From Lithodes maja (taxonomy: Eukaryota; Arthropoda; Malacostraca; Decapoda; Lithodidae), in assembly GCA_037953745.1 (NCBI GenBank), contig JBAKBP010004447.1, forward strand, positions 1 through 64,000: 64,000 nucleotides of DNA, in the 5' to 3' direction. The notes under the pieces were generated by a model. The model had not been told where the DNA came from. It saw only the letters and a list, made by a program, of their open reading frames with translations, and did not search any database. Below are positions 18,135 through 29,215 of the stretch, piece after piece (the stretch's first letter is position 1; each line of letters begins with the position of its first letter). The translations under genes and the position numbers were made by a program.

Positions 18135-20365
18135 CTAATTTTTCTCCAAACTCAAACAAATACTGACTGAACGGCGAGGGTTCTCCTTAAAACATACCCT
18201 CCCGTGACAAACAATCAGCCAGAACATTATCAGTGCCCTTAACATGCCACACATCCAACTTGTGTTCCGGAAGCAAAACAACACATGACACTGATAAACT
18301 GCCCAGTCCATCACAAGACTGGCACTTCTCTTCGCTCTCTCCGGCAACGGCAACGGGGCCTGCCAATAACCTTTCACTATTCCACCTTAGTGATAAACGA
18401 GGCAGCCCCGATGCGGTCTATGGGGTCGTCAACTCTGGGTAATGGATAGGCGTCTGTCAGGGATAATGCACCCACACTCTTGCAATCAACACAAACACGG
18501 ATCTTGCCACTCAACTCAGGTTGCAAAGTCACTGGCAACGACCACTCACGATATCCTTTATCCCTCAGACCCTTCTCCAACATGAAGACTAGCTCTGCTT
18601 TCACGACAGGCTGTTGAGCAGGATTTATATGGTAGGGAGCCAATTTGAGCGTTGCACTGTCTCCAGCCTCCATGTCGGGTTCTACCCCGTACATCAGGCC
18701 TTGAGAATCAACAACCATGCGGACATACTGCCACAGCCTACTAAACAACTTCTCTTGGCGCTTAGGAACAAGAGGTTGCAACTTATCTCGAAGAACAACA
18801 TGCCCATTGCCCTCCCACAACCCAGCCGGGACCGCAGTTTCTAAACTATAGCCTCCCTCCTTCTCCACCTCTGTCCCTAAAACAGTCAGGTCATGAGAGG
18901 GACAATCTGTACCACCTGTGCAGTCACTCCCACAGTTCATAAGTGCTAATGCTTCCCCGCCGATACCGTACATGCGCACCCCCGCATTCCTTTCGACTAC
19001 ATCTGCCTGTGCAGCATCACCGCCTTCAGCGCCACGGCCAGATACAGTCGGTCTATGGTAGGGCTGTTGCATTTTACTAGGGCAGCATTGGGAGGCTATG
19101 CGATGGTCGGGCGTATCTAGTCCATAGTTCACGTCACCAATCTGCTTAATGGCCTGATACTGACCACCACCCTTAGCAGCCGTGGGTCGACCCAGACCTG
19201 ACAACCATGCCAAAGCCTCGTCGCCCACCTTGAACAACTGAAACAACGAGGCCAACGGTTTACACACACCCAAATGACCTGCCAGCGGAACATCGTGCAC
19301 TGCATGAGTTGTGAGGCCTGGGTGCTCGGCACAAACAGTGGGGTATGAACCGGGCAGGTGCTGGATCGCTGCACACTGTTGCTCAGGCAGGTGCTCAAGC
19401 GCTTCCACAGCCACCTGCCTCGTGTTCCCCGCCCACTGATCCGCCGAGACATGACAATCCCAACTTTCCACCACCTGTGCCTCACTGCCCCCTCTCCTTC
19501 TCCACCTTGGCCGCTGCAGACCAACACAGGGACAGTAGGCTGCTCAGGTGGGTGCCTCACAAACTCCTTCAACAGGTTCACATGACATGCTTCCCTGTCC
19601 TCATCGAGTTCAATAGCCCCGTTCCCACAAATCTCAAGACTAGGATCTTCTAGTTGCACTTGGGAACTACTCTGTCGCGGAGCGTCATCACGCCCTACCA
19701 TGTCACTAGGGGGGACAGGTTCTGGGGCCACTCCGGAGCTCAAATTTGGTGCAAGTACCGAGTCACCAAGGAGTGTCGCTGGGTCCAAACTATCAACCCG
19801 ACCACCAGCCTTGACTTTCTCCTTCCGACCATTCCTCTGCTGGTCTGAAACCTGGGTACTAGGCTGTGACACCTGAGCGGACTGAGATCTGGTGTCAGCA
19901 CACGCCATCTGCTGCGTCTGGCACCTCTCGAGCCCCTCTTGCCCCACCCAATGAGTCACTTAGAGGCATACCCAACTGCCAGCGGACATCGGCCTGCGGG
20001 AACGTACCCGGCTCCGGAACCCGAGGGGGCGCCATGATAGGAGTTGAGTGGAATGGGGGCTGGGACGAAGGTGCCCCAGCTCCGGCTCCACCCGAACCCC
20101 CATGCACCCCACCCAGCACACAGGTAACCAGCTCACTTCTCGACAAACCGCTAGTACCAGAAAACCCTAAGACCGTGGCTACACATTGCAGTCCGTACCG
20201 GTCCAGTCCCGACACCCGGTCCGCCGACACAGGCTCCTCCAAAAATCTCTGAGCATCCTCCTCATTGTTCACCACCCGAACGCCGTTAAACAACTCCACC
20301 TTCTCCACCTCCTCGCCTGTCTCTCGCACTGTGCCCTCACTATGCTCAGACCCATCCAGTGACAT
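18135..20365 (-). pseudogene. Scrambled gag-pol remnant of element B
   Basis: Reading on the minus strand from ATG 20365: a SAP-like Gag N-terminus ends near 19965. It joins, out of frame, to the post-protease linker (ERCQTQQMACADTR), so capsid, zinc knuckle and protease are missing. Near 19600 the text jumps from the pre-integrase GAIELDED motif to the integrase C-terminal CHVNLLKEF, skipping the catalytic core. Near 19300 the pre-RT motif VHDV joins the integrase finger motif PLAGHLGV. A second, more diverged integrase tail and RT start follow (KLAPYHINPAQQP; YPLPRVDDPIDRIG). RT stops after GYWQAPL, and about 30 codons later the frame-shifted end of RNase H (DNVLADCLSRE) appears. YLDD, DTG and DDE are all absent. 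Confidence 0.85.
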
Positions 20366-21440
20366 GATGGAGTCAACAAAAAAAATTCTCAAGTCAAGAC
20401 AAAAGTAGCCAAACTCTCGCGTAGCTTTATTCACCAAAAATATTCGAAGATGTTTTTAAGTGCAATACTAGGTCACCAATAAACTCCAACAAGTTCCATA
20501 TATCCTCAAAACAATGTACACTGCCAACACTGCGAGAAATAAATTCAACCCCAAATGGCAATAAGATTTCTCCAAAAAAAAAAATGCAATATTCAGTTCA
20601 CTATATACTGGACTAAGGTTGCCATTTGTTACGACCGGCACTACGAAATAAACAAGGGCACTTAATATTGGACTAGATGATAGGCTATATCTGCAACAAC
20701 GGTACGCTAATTCCAAACCCTCGAACTATTACGCCGGTGAACAAAACACTTAAACCCTCCAGAGTTAATCTACTGGATAACGGGGTATCAATTAACTAGG
20801 TTTAGTGCACTTCTACAAAGGCTTTCCGGCGACGGCAAAGCCAACTCACAACAGGAGTACTTACGTTACTAAAATGCTCTCAAGTAATAACAATGCTTAA
20901 ATAAACTATAACGAGATTTAATAAAGGAGTATATGCTTACGTTAAGTTTAGTGTGAGTCTGAACTCAACATTAAACTCTTCAATGCTCTATGAAAACACT
21001 GGAAGTCTAGTCCTACAGCAAACAGATATGGAATCTTCTGAAAACTTCTGATGCTCTAAGATGTTCGTCGAATATAGAACAGAAATAATGCAGGGGCAGG
21101 ACACCAAAGCGTGTATCATAAATACACCCACAAGTAGGATACATATATATAAAACAAGTGAGTGCAACAACTCTGTGACAGCACTAATAATAGCCACTCA
21201 AAAACAGTACTTCCTTAGCCAACGTAACAGCCAAACTGGGTTGTGCACTATGCATCAACCCAGGCTAAAATAAAGCATACGCAATTAAATTTAATAAACA
21301 CAATGCTGTCTTTCTCACTAATAAAGTCTAGCAGTGGCATAAAAAAGGAGCCTAGGCAGAGCGCAACCATGCTCGTAGCCTACTGTCTCCCCTTGAACAG
21401 ATTTCCCTTATGTTACGTTAAGTGACTAGGAGGCTCTCTT

Positions 21441-21473
21441 GATAAGTCCAGATCTCAAGTATCTGGTCTTACC
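21441..21473 (-). promoter_or_regulatory. Conserved LTR hairpin (B, right LTR)
   Basis: It is the same as the 7501-7533 hairpin except for one base in the lower 3' arm (CTTATC for CTTACC). That turns a G-C pair into G-U, so pairing survives in RNA. Confidence 0.72.
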
Positions 21474-22409
21474 CTGGCGCTCCACAAAGGTCAACAAAAT
21501 GAGGTAGCAAGCATACGAGCAAGAGTAGGCAAAAGCCCTTCGCTTGTATGCTGCTACACTCGCAAAGGAAAAATATGCACAAGGGTTACAGGCTACCTAG
21601 CTCTGTCGAAGTCGTACAGGCTCTGACTTACCATATACATAACTCAGACAACGACTAATGCCCCTTTCACACATACAGGACTCGGGCGCCGAATGCAGCA
21701 GAAAGCAACCGAGTAGCGACTCTGCTGCATGCGGCATTAAGTCGGCACCTATTCCTACCCATGCGGCTGTAGTCGTCTGTAGTCTGGTGAAGTCCGGGCA
21801 ATGCGTGTCAAGTCGCGGTCCGCGACGAAAATGTTTGTCAGTTTTGAAATTTGGGCCAGACTTGAAATTTGTCTGGTGGATGCGGGGAGTAGTCTGCTCT
21901 AGTCGGCGCTAGTCGTACCAAGTCTTCTGTATGCGGCTGTAGTCCTTGTGTATGTCGGCTCGAATTGTGTTTCATGTGTAGCATAAAGACTACTGCCGCA
22001 TACACCAGAGTACAGCCGCCGGACACGAGTACAACCGAAAAAGTCTGCTGAAGTCTGCTGAAGTCTTGTGCATAAATTTGCATAAATTTGCATAAAAAAA
22101 TTAAAAATTATGCAAAAATATGAGTCATACGAGTACAACAGACAACAGCGGAATTCATCCGCATGCAGCCGCATACAGCAGACTCCAACCACATTGACAG
22201 GAGTGCAGACGTATGACAACACCCGGAACCCAATGTGGCAGAAGAGTCGAGCCAACTTGAGCAGACAACAGAAACATCCAACCGACAACACCCAACTCGA
22301 ACCGCAAACAGGCGCATCAAGCTGACCAAAAAAAATAAAAAAAAATTCCCAACCACAGGTGGTGATACGGCCCCTATATATAGGCCCCATGCAGCACACT
22401 TGACCCAGT

Positions 22410-22732
22410 ATTCGACGAGATCACCCTCTTCCACTCTCCTTCTCATTCTCCTCCCTTCCTCCCTTCTCCTCCTCCTCTCTGCTTCTCATTCAACTCCCTC
22501 CCTCTCTTCTCCTCCTCCTCTTGCTTCTCATTCTCCTTCCCTCCCTTCTCCTCCTCATTCTCCTCCCTCCCTTCTTTTCCTCCTCTCTCCCTACTTTTCC
22601 TCCTTCTCCTCCTGTCTTCGTTCTTTTCCTCCTTCTTCCTCCCTTCTTCTCATCCACCTCTTCCCTCCCTCACTACCTCCCTACTACCCCCTGTTCTTCT
22701 CTTCCTACTCTCTTCCCTCTCATTTAACCCGC
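22410..22732 (+). repeat. Polypyrimidine tract in C
   Basis: About 310 bp consist almost only of C and T (CTCCTC/CCTTCC words). It produces spurious Ser/Pro/Leu-rich frames in three registers, none of which is a gene. Confidence 0.9.
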
Positions 22733-23009
22733 TGAGTGCCAGCCAATTTTGACGGTGTGCTTCTGCCAGTGCCAGATTTTTTTTTGTTTTTTTTTTTTGG
22801 GGGGGGGGGGGGCTAAATCTATCAAGTTGGGAGAGAAAGGAAGGATAATGGTAAAAAAAACACTCCCCTCGCCAGAAAACAGGTCTCCGATGGTCCCGAA
22901 AGTAGCTGAAAAGACACTATAGACTACAGAGACTTTTATGGTATCGGAATGTATGGGTGGGAGGGTGGTTTTGGGGATGATGGGGGGAAGGTAGAAGGGT
23001 AATTGACTT

Positions 23010-23490
23010 GTGTTTTGACAGATATGAAGCCGATTGGTGAGGTACTTTCGCCACCACGGATTTTCCTTTTTTTCCTTTTCTTCGTACGGATACGCTGGAA
23101 GTGGGTGGTGGGAGGCAGTTGGGGGTGTGGTGGGGGGAAGGCAGAAGGGTAATTGACTTGTGTTACAGATATGAAGCCGATTGGTGAGGTACTTTCGCCA
23201 CCACGGATTTTCCTTTTTTTCCTTTTCTTCGTACGGATACGCTGGAAGTGGGTGGTGGGAGGCAGTTGGGGGTGTGGTGGGGGGAAGGCAGAAGGGTAAG
23301 GGACTTGTCACACAAATATGGAACCGATTGGTGCAGTCGTTTCGCCGCCACATATTTTCCTTTTTTGTTTTCCTTCTGACGGGACCGACAGTCAGCGTGT
23401 GGGTAGGAGGAGGGATTTGGGATTTTTGTGGTGGGTAGCCAAAAGGGTAAGGTACATGTGGTAAAAATATGAAAGCCATAGGTGCAGTCG
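23010..23490. repeat. 147-bp tandem repeat in C, about three copies
   Basis: GATATGAAGCCGATTGGTG starts at 23021 and 23168. Diverged units start at 23315 (AATATGGAACCGATTGG) and near 23466. The period is 49 codons, which keeps a 251-codon minus-strand frame open (22724-23479); I regard that frame as an artefact of the repeat. Confidence 0.85.
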
Positions 23491-23923
23491 TTTCGCTGCT
23501 ACGATGTTTTTTCGGCGAGGACGTATATACCTCCGTTGGCCACAGAACCTGTATGTGTCGGCTTTATGCCAGTGTATGCGGTTCGACTCTGAAGTCGATC
23601 GTCTGTATTCTGGAGTCGATCGGCTGAAGTCTTATAGATGCGGGTGAAGTCGGCATGTAAAAATGACCGTTATTTTTTTGGTCGGTTCGAGTCTCAAGAC
23701 TTCTCCGGAGTCAAGACGACAACGTCGGCTGTATGCGGCTGTAGTCTGGTGAAGTCCGTTGGATGCGGCATACCGAGCCAACTCCAAAAGTCGGGGGACA
23801 AAAACGCTACTCTGCTGTATTCGGCGCCCGAGTCCTGTATGTGTGAAGGGGGCATAAGGATACCCTCCACTCTCTAGCATTAAATAGTAGGAAAGAACAA
23901 CTCAATAATTAGAAGCACCCAAT

Positions 23924-25010
23924 CAGTGGCGTCACCAAGGGGGGGGGGGGGGGGGGGGGGGCTTGGGGGGGGGGGGGGGGCTTAGCGCCCACAAATCAAG
24001 GACTCAGTCCCCCCAAAAATGCAAACCCCAAAACTGCCAAAAGCAATTAAAATAAATAAATAAAAATTAAACGGTGGAAAGCAATAAAACTAAGTAAAAT
24101 GCAAAACCATCAACAGTTATAATGAACTAATCATAATTAATCATAAAACGTTTACATTGATTGAAAAGTGAAATTGTGAAATAAAAGACACATATCCACA
24201 TACCATTAGGCCATGTCACTATATGAAACTTTGAAAGGATATCAGTTTTATAGAAAGAATAACAATTGTTTGTAATCTTGTATTTTATCAATAGGCTTAT
24301 CTAAAGTAATTGCTTTATGATTTGGAGTTAATAAATTATACTTTTTTGTTTTAAGTGAACTGTTTTGTTTTTCTATCACAATAATGGAAGAAAAATCTTG
24401 CCAATTAAATTTATATAATGGTACAATAATAAAAGTTCTTCAAATTATCCAATTTAATATGCTAAGAAATCGTTACAAACTATAGTATATTCATTATAAG
24501 TAGGCGAAAACATCTAGACCACTTACCTCTATACCTAAGGAAAGACTGGAGTAATCAAGCTAATATTTCTACCTTTGGGAAGGGTCAGCCAGGCAATAAG
24601 TATGGACATTTACAACCCATTTGCTCTAGCCATTTAGCGAATTACAAAGGTTAGGGGTCACAATTTCTGGCCTACCTATAATGAATGGACTATAGTATGA
24701 TAGTATATGAAGAAAAAACTATTCTCTGCACATAGGCTTTATACACTACAATTACCATATTGGCCTTGTAACTTACTGACTGATGCCTGGTATCAGGCTC
24801 ATCAATATTTATGTGTCATATGTTTCTTACTTATACACATTTTTAGGCCTCAAAAAGGCCCCAGAAACTGCTCAAATTTCAAAATTTTCCAGGGGGGCTT
24901 ACACCGCCCCCCTGGGGCGACCTGCTCAGGCTCGCTTCGCTCGCCACCCACCCACCTATCTATGCCAGGGCTACAGCCCCCCCTAAATTTTACCCCTGGT
25001 GACGCCACTG
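23924..25010. mobile_element. Non-autonomous hAT-like transposon (D)
   Basis: The ends are CAGTGGCGTCACCA...TGGTGACGCCACTG, flanked by an 8-bp duplication CACCCAAT (23916-23923) and CACCCAGT (25011-25018, one later mismatch). Both features are characteristic of hAT. The 1,087 bp contain no transposase frame. Two long G runs near the left end (23940-23981) are likely poorly resolved in assembly. The empty site in the left LTR of B reads CACCCAATACTATG. Confidence 0.85.
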
Positions 25011-25693
25011 CACCCAGTACTATGATACCATGTGACTATGACTCTAATAATCCCTAAAGCTAGTGCAAAATAATATATGGGAGAACTGGTGCTGGTTATA
25101 CGACTGGCCGACTATGGAAGTCGTATGCAGAACCAGAAGGGATAAGTAATTGAATAAAGACAAGAAGTATGGAAAAGGAGAAGTTCAGAGAGAGAAACAG
25201 TAGTACAGGGGGTTAGATTGGGGACAGATTGCAAGGGACGTCTAGGACCAAGCACAACATACCAAGCTCTGAAGAGGCACGCGAGAAGGATGCCCGCATC
25301 ACCTTACTAGGACAGCGGCCTCCAATCACAGACGACTACCTCATGAAGAGCAGGCGTCATATGACGCGTCAGGCCCGCCGGCCAATCACGAGCGGGTGGC
25401 CCCGCCTAAGCAAGGAATGCGCACGTACATACACACGCACACACTACCACCTCGCTGCTCCTTCTCGTTCTCTCTCCTTGCAATTCACTCTACATCTTGT
25501 ATACTCTATCAATGATATAAAATACTTCCAAGTGTCACAGACAAGAATAAAGACCACCACTGATCTGTCTGTGACAACATGAACACTAAGAAAGAATGAA
25601 CATCGTTCTACGATTATTATAGCCCATTTCACTGCCCTGGCGAGCGCTAGCGAGTACGAGTACATTCTGGCAAGCTGACCAGCGTAACACTGT

Positions 25694-26870
25694 TTATCCT
25701 ATCCTGGTAATTTGGCTAGACTATTAAAGGTTTTCTAAAAATCGCTTACTAATATTCATACGTACGGTTATAGACAACTAAATAGAAAAATATGTGTAAT
25801 GGTAGATGGCCTTTATTCTCAATTTCACTCAATAAATGCTGGTGTTCCCCAGGGATCAGTTTTGGCCCCAATTCTGTTCCTCATTCATATCAATGATCTC
25901 ATATCTACCACTCATAATCCAATACATTCCTACGCAGATGACTCAACACTCCACAGTTCCTTCACATTTACCAATTCTTTCACCCAACCCGATCTTATAA
26001 ATTCAAAAATAAACACTGCAATTTCTCTGAACCAGGACCTTTCTAGAATTAATGGATGGGGACAAAAGAATCTAGTTTCCTTTAATGCACAGAAAACCAA
26101 ATACATTCAATTTTCTAACCGACAGAATCTCACTGACTCCCATATATTTTTTAATGATGTAAATATTCCCACTTCCCCATGTATTGACATTCTCGGTGTA
26201 ACATTAACTACTAACTTGAGCTGGACACATTATGTTAGAAGCATTGCTAAGAATGCCTCTAAAAAACTGGGACTCCTGTACAGAGTTCGAGAATTCTTCA
26301 CTGACGAGCAGTTGGCCGTGATATATAAAAGTCATGTGCGTTCTCAGATGGATTACTGTTCACCTCTGTGGGGTGGAAGTGGAGTGGTTGCATTGAGGCA
26401 GTTGGACAAAATTCAAAATAAAGCTATTAGATTAATCAATAACCCTGCAATCACACAGGACCTTCCTACATTATCCATACGAAGAAACGTTGCATCCCTT
26501 GCATTATTCTACAGATATTTTCACAGCAATTGTTCCGAGGAACTTGCTTCAATTGTGCCGCCTCTCCACATCTTTCCGCGTAGAACTGGGACAGCTGAGA
26601 GCGCCCATGAATTTACACTTTCTCCTCCACAATGCAGAACTTCTGCTTATCAGAATTCATTTATCCCCAGAGCTACTACTCTTTGGAATTCACTTCCCTC
26701 GAATTGCTTTCCACAAACTTACAATCTGCAAATGTTTAAATCCAGTTGTTACAAACATTTTATGAATGGAGGATGCCTTTAGGCACATGGACCTTTTTGT
26801 TTTACCTGTGATTTTCCTTCCTCCGTTCATTGTCTCTTTAAAAAAAAAAAAAAAATAAAATAAAATAAAA
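25694..26870 (+). pseudogene. 5'-truncated Jockey-like non-LTR retrotransposon
   Basis: The open part, 25799-26782, encodes the C-terminal half of a LINE reverse transcriptase. GVPQGSVLAP precedes the catalytic YADD (residues 45-48 of the open segment). The usual thumb and C-terminal motifs (SQMDYCSPLW, RATTLWNSLP) follow. Upstream to 25694 the same frame has one stop (25736) but plausible RT residues, so truncation is at or just left of B's insertion point. The 3' end is A-rich (26838-26870, poly-A then TAAAA units), as expected for target-primed insertion. No endonuclease domain remains. Clade assignment is by general resemblance. Confidence 0.85.
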
Positions 26871-27146
26871 CACAAACTTAGTGTAGATATTGTGTGATTG
26901 TAGGGACACAATTGGATGATAACTGATTTACGAAAAGTGAATACCCCCATCACGGTGGAAAAATTAATAAATACATGAAACTACTTGCCACTTGCTCACC
27001 ATGTAATTTCCATCAATATACAGTATATCTAGGCAAGGAGTTTTATGGCAAGAGTTGCTATATCATGCAGGGATATTGACAGGCACTTGATGCATGGCAG
27101 CACTCGTCGGAAGCAAAAGTAATATTTTTACTTAATACTTTACAAG
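26871..27146. other. Intergenic, nothing recognised
   Basis: About 275 bp lie between the LINE tail and the GTAT duplication (27147-27150) of element E. I see no reading frame, repeat or element end here. Confidence 0.6.
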
Positions 27147-27581
27147 GTATTGTGACGCATGTCCACGTGTGAGCATGCTGTACAGAACGCCTAGTCATGC
27201 CCCACTCTCGCTAGGATCGTCAAGGCAGGAACTTTGGCTGTAGTCTATGTAGAGTTTCCTAACTTAGTTCATGTGAGCCGTTGTACTATAAGTATTATGA
27301 ATATGTATTTTGTTTTCATCTGAGTCAACGAGTTCTATTTTATATCATTAGTTATAAGTATTGTGTGTAAAACTTATTTGTAATGATGGGAAGAGAAACA
27401 GCCACAGTTGGGGGTCAGTGGGTGCGCCAGGCGGGAGGTGGGCCTAACTCACTAGCACCCCCCCCCCCCCCCCTCAGTGCTAGGGGAGCCTTTGTCTATC
27501 CAAGAGGAGAGAGAGAAATTACGTAATGGTTGTCAGTGGGCGGTCCTTAGTAGTTCACGTTGGGCTCACTAGAGGGCCGGG

Positions 27582-27615
27582 TATAAAAAGGGAAGTCTAG
27601 CCATTTTTTTCATCA
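27582..27615 (+). promoter_or_regulatory. LTR core promoter of E
   Basis: TATAAAAAG at 27582-27590 is followed 31 bp later by TCAGAACTC (from 27613), a plausible arthropod initiator. The same pair occurs in the 3' LTR of E (35112, 35143) and, on the minus strand, in G. Transcription would therefore start about 460 bp into the LTR. The start site is inferred from spacing. Confidence 0.75.
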
Positions 27616-28136
27616 GAACTCATTAGGCAGAGCGACTTCTCATTTCCCTTGCTAACTATATATATTCTTCTGACTGATGTGAACTTTCTCTACTACCTTA
27701 CATTCTTATCTCCTCTTTTCCCTGCCTGTTTAACTTCCATGGTCCCGTTGGTGCAGAGCTAGTCAGCCAACGTATTATCGCTTGAGTTCTCACGAGATAC
27801 TTGCCTATTAGATAGCCTATTTTGGAAGGGTTAACTTAGAATAGGATTGATTTATGTTTGTTGCACTTGTATATGCATTTCCCTGTGTGTTATTATTATT
27901 ATTCCTGTTTTCTGCTGGTCTAGGTAAAGCTAGACTGGGGTGAGGCTTTCTGTGTTACGAGTTGTTGTTTGATGCAGTGGTTAAGCGATAAACCTGCATA
28001 CTCGTTTCGGTTCAGTGAAGCCTAGGTTGTCTTCGCGGCTGACTGTGTTGAGTTAATAATTTACAGTGCGTGAGGGCAAGAGCCTAACCACCCTGTATTT
28101 TACTAACAGTTTGTTTTTACTTTGTCAAGGAGCCGG

Positions 28137-28169
28137 GAGAAAACCAGATACAAGGGATCTGGATTTCTC
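28137..28169 (+). promoter_or_regulatory. Conserved LTR hairpin (E, 5' LTR)
   Basis: The arms are GAGAAA-A-CCAGAT and ATCTGG-A-TTTCTC around the loop ACAAGGG. Relative to G, a lower-stem G-C pair is replaced by A-T. It lies about 520 nt downstream of the predicted transcription start and 840 nt upstream of the primer site. Confidence 0.78.
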
Positions 28170-29005
28170 AAAGTGCACTTGTCAGTTTTAACGTAATACT
28201 TTAAACAGTTGTGAGGACTTCGCTAGGCTACGAGCCGTTTTTGCTCAGTCACTGCTACCTTTTGCCCACAGTACCCCAGCTAGACTTTACTCGATTAGTA
28301 GATGCAGAATAGTATTGAAGCTTTCCTTATGTATGATATTGTTTATGCACTATTGATTTCATGTGTTGCAAGCTTGGCTACTTTAGTGATTAGTGGCCCA
28401 CGAGCACAATCCGAGTAGGCTATTGCCGTTGCATTTGCGGAGTACTTCTTTTTAATGTTTGCCATTTACTATTGCATATTCTTTTAATTATTCTTATGCC
28501 AATTTAAACCTTTAATAGTATTTAATTGCCAGTGTTTTTGCTTATTGAATTACTGTTCAAAATCCGATACATACTTCTTACGAGCATCCGAGAAGCATCT
28601 AACTTTTTTCAGAAGATTCCTTGCTCTATGCTTAAGGACTATTAATTAACGTAACGTAATAGTGCCGATCCGAAGTAAAGGGTGGAGGACTTCTTAAGTT
28701 CTTAGTCAAGGGTGGATTACTTCGGCTTCGGCCAACACTATTCTTTTGTGTTGTTGTTTCTTACTTCATTGTTTGATTGTTGACCAGACTAGATAATTCC
28801 TGTCTCTTTATTAGTCTGTTGTTGAACACTAGTACCGAGTTCTTGTATACCCCGTTATAGCAAATTGAACTCTGGAGGGTATTGGTGTTCTTTGTTCGGC
28901 TGCCAGTACTCAGGGGTTGGGATTGTGTGTTTCCGTTGTGGCAGCGAGCCGTATTCGAGTCCTGATTGAGAGCCCTTGTGTACCCGAGTGCCAGTTCGTA
29001 ACAAA

Positions 29006-29013
29006 TGGCGACC
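29006..29013 (+). other. Primer binding site of E
   Basis: TGGCGACC begins two bases after the 5' LTR end (29003), identical to the site in A and G. Confidence 0.65.
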
Positions 29014-29215
29014 TTGCTTAGGATTTTGTGAACAGTATAAATTTTTGCAGAGTTGTACAACATTTGTTTGTTTGTATTTTAGCGTGCATATTGAAGAATA
29101 TTTTTTTTGTATGGCAATTAGTAAAGCATTTAAGAGACTCCAGTTAATTTAGTAATTAGTGCTTGCATAGGAAGTTTAACACTTTTGTCTCGAGAATTTT
29201 TTTGTGGACTTCAGT

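Larger units (their letters stand above)
21659..23854. mobile_element. TIR DNA transposon without transposase (C), PIF/Harbinger-like
   Basis: About 43-bp terminal inverted repeats begin TGCCCC(T/C)TTCACACATACA with two mismatches. The target duplication is TAA (21656-21658 and 23855-23857), confirmed against the empty site ACTAAAGATACC in the left LTR of B. The 2,196-bp interior has no transposase. Both ends carry many copies of TGCGGCTGTAGTC, TGAAGTC and related words, probably transposase-binding arrays. The middle holds a long CT-rich tract and a tandem repeat. A TAA duplication fits PIF/Harbinger, but the class is inferred. Confidence 0.8.
6664..25689 (-). mobile_element. LTR retrotransposon B (defective, Ty3/Gypsy, Gmr1-like), host of nested insertions
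   Basis: The outer element runs on the minus strand. Its ends are TGTTACG...CGTAACA, and a 4-bp target duplication CTGT lies at 6660-6663 and 25690-25693. The left LTR (3' LTR in element sense) is split by element A and the right LTR by C and D. Subtracting these leaves LTRs of about 1.79 and 1.77 kb. They differ by several tens of substitutions plus a 16-bp indel, so B is older than A, E and G. The internal region is only 2.86 kb (17763-20626) and is a deletion mosaic of gag and pol. B cannot be autonomous. Confidence 0.93.
20627..25689 (-). repeat. Right LTR of B (5' LTR), interrupted by C and D
   Basis: LTR sequence occupies 20627-21658, 23858-23923 and 25019-25689. The left LTR shows the uninterrupted order at 17025-17100, where ACGACTAAAGATACC and CACCCAATACTATG run through. 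A primer-binding variant TGGCAACC (minus strand, 20617-20624) follows two bases inside the element. The TATA position reads GTATACAAG here, so this copy's promoter is probably damaged. Confidence 0.92.
27151..29003 (+). repeat. 5' LTR of E
   Basis: It begins TGTGACGCATG and ends TTCGTAACA. It contains a C homopolymer at about 27462-27475, a core promoter near 27582, the conserved hairpin at 28137-28169, and a TTAACGTAACGTAA motif near 28646. Confidence 0.95.

Noticed and set aside
22730..22790. TTTAACCCGCTGAGTGCC resembling a piggyBac end with TTAA inside C
   Set aside because: I found no matching inverted end or second TTAA partner downstream.
22724..23479. 251-codon Pro/Lys-rich minus frame in element C
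   Set aside because: It is kept open by a 147-bp (49-codon) tandem repeat and a flanking CT-rich tract; no domain.
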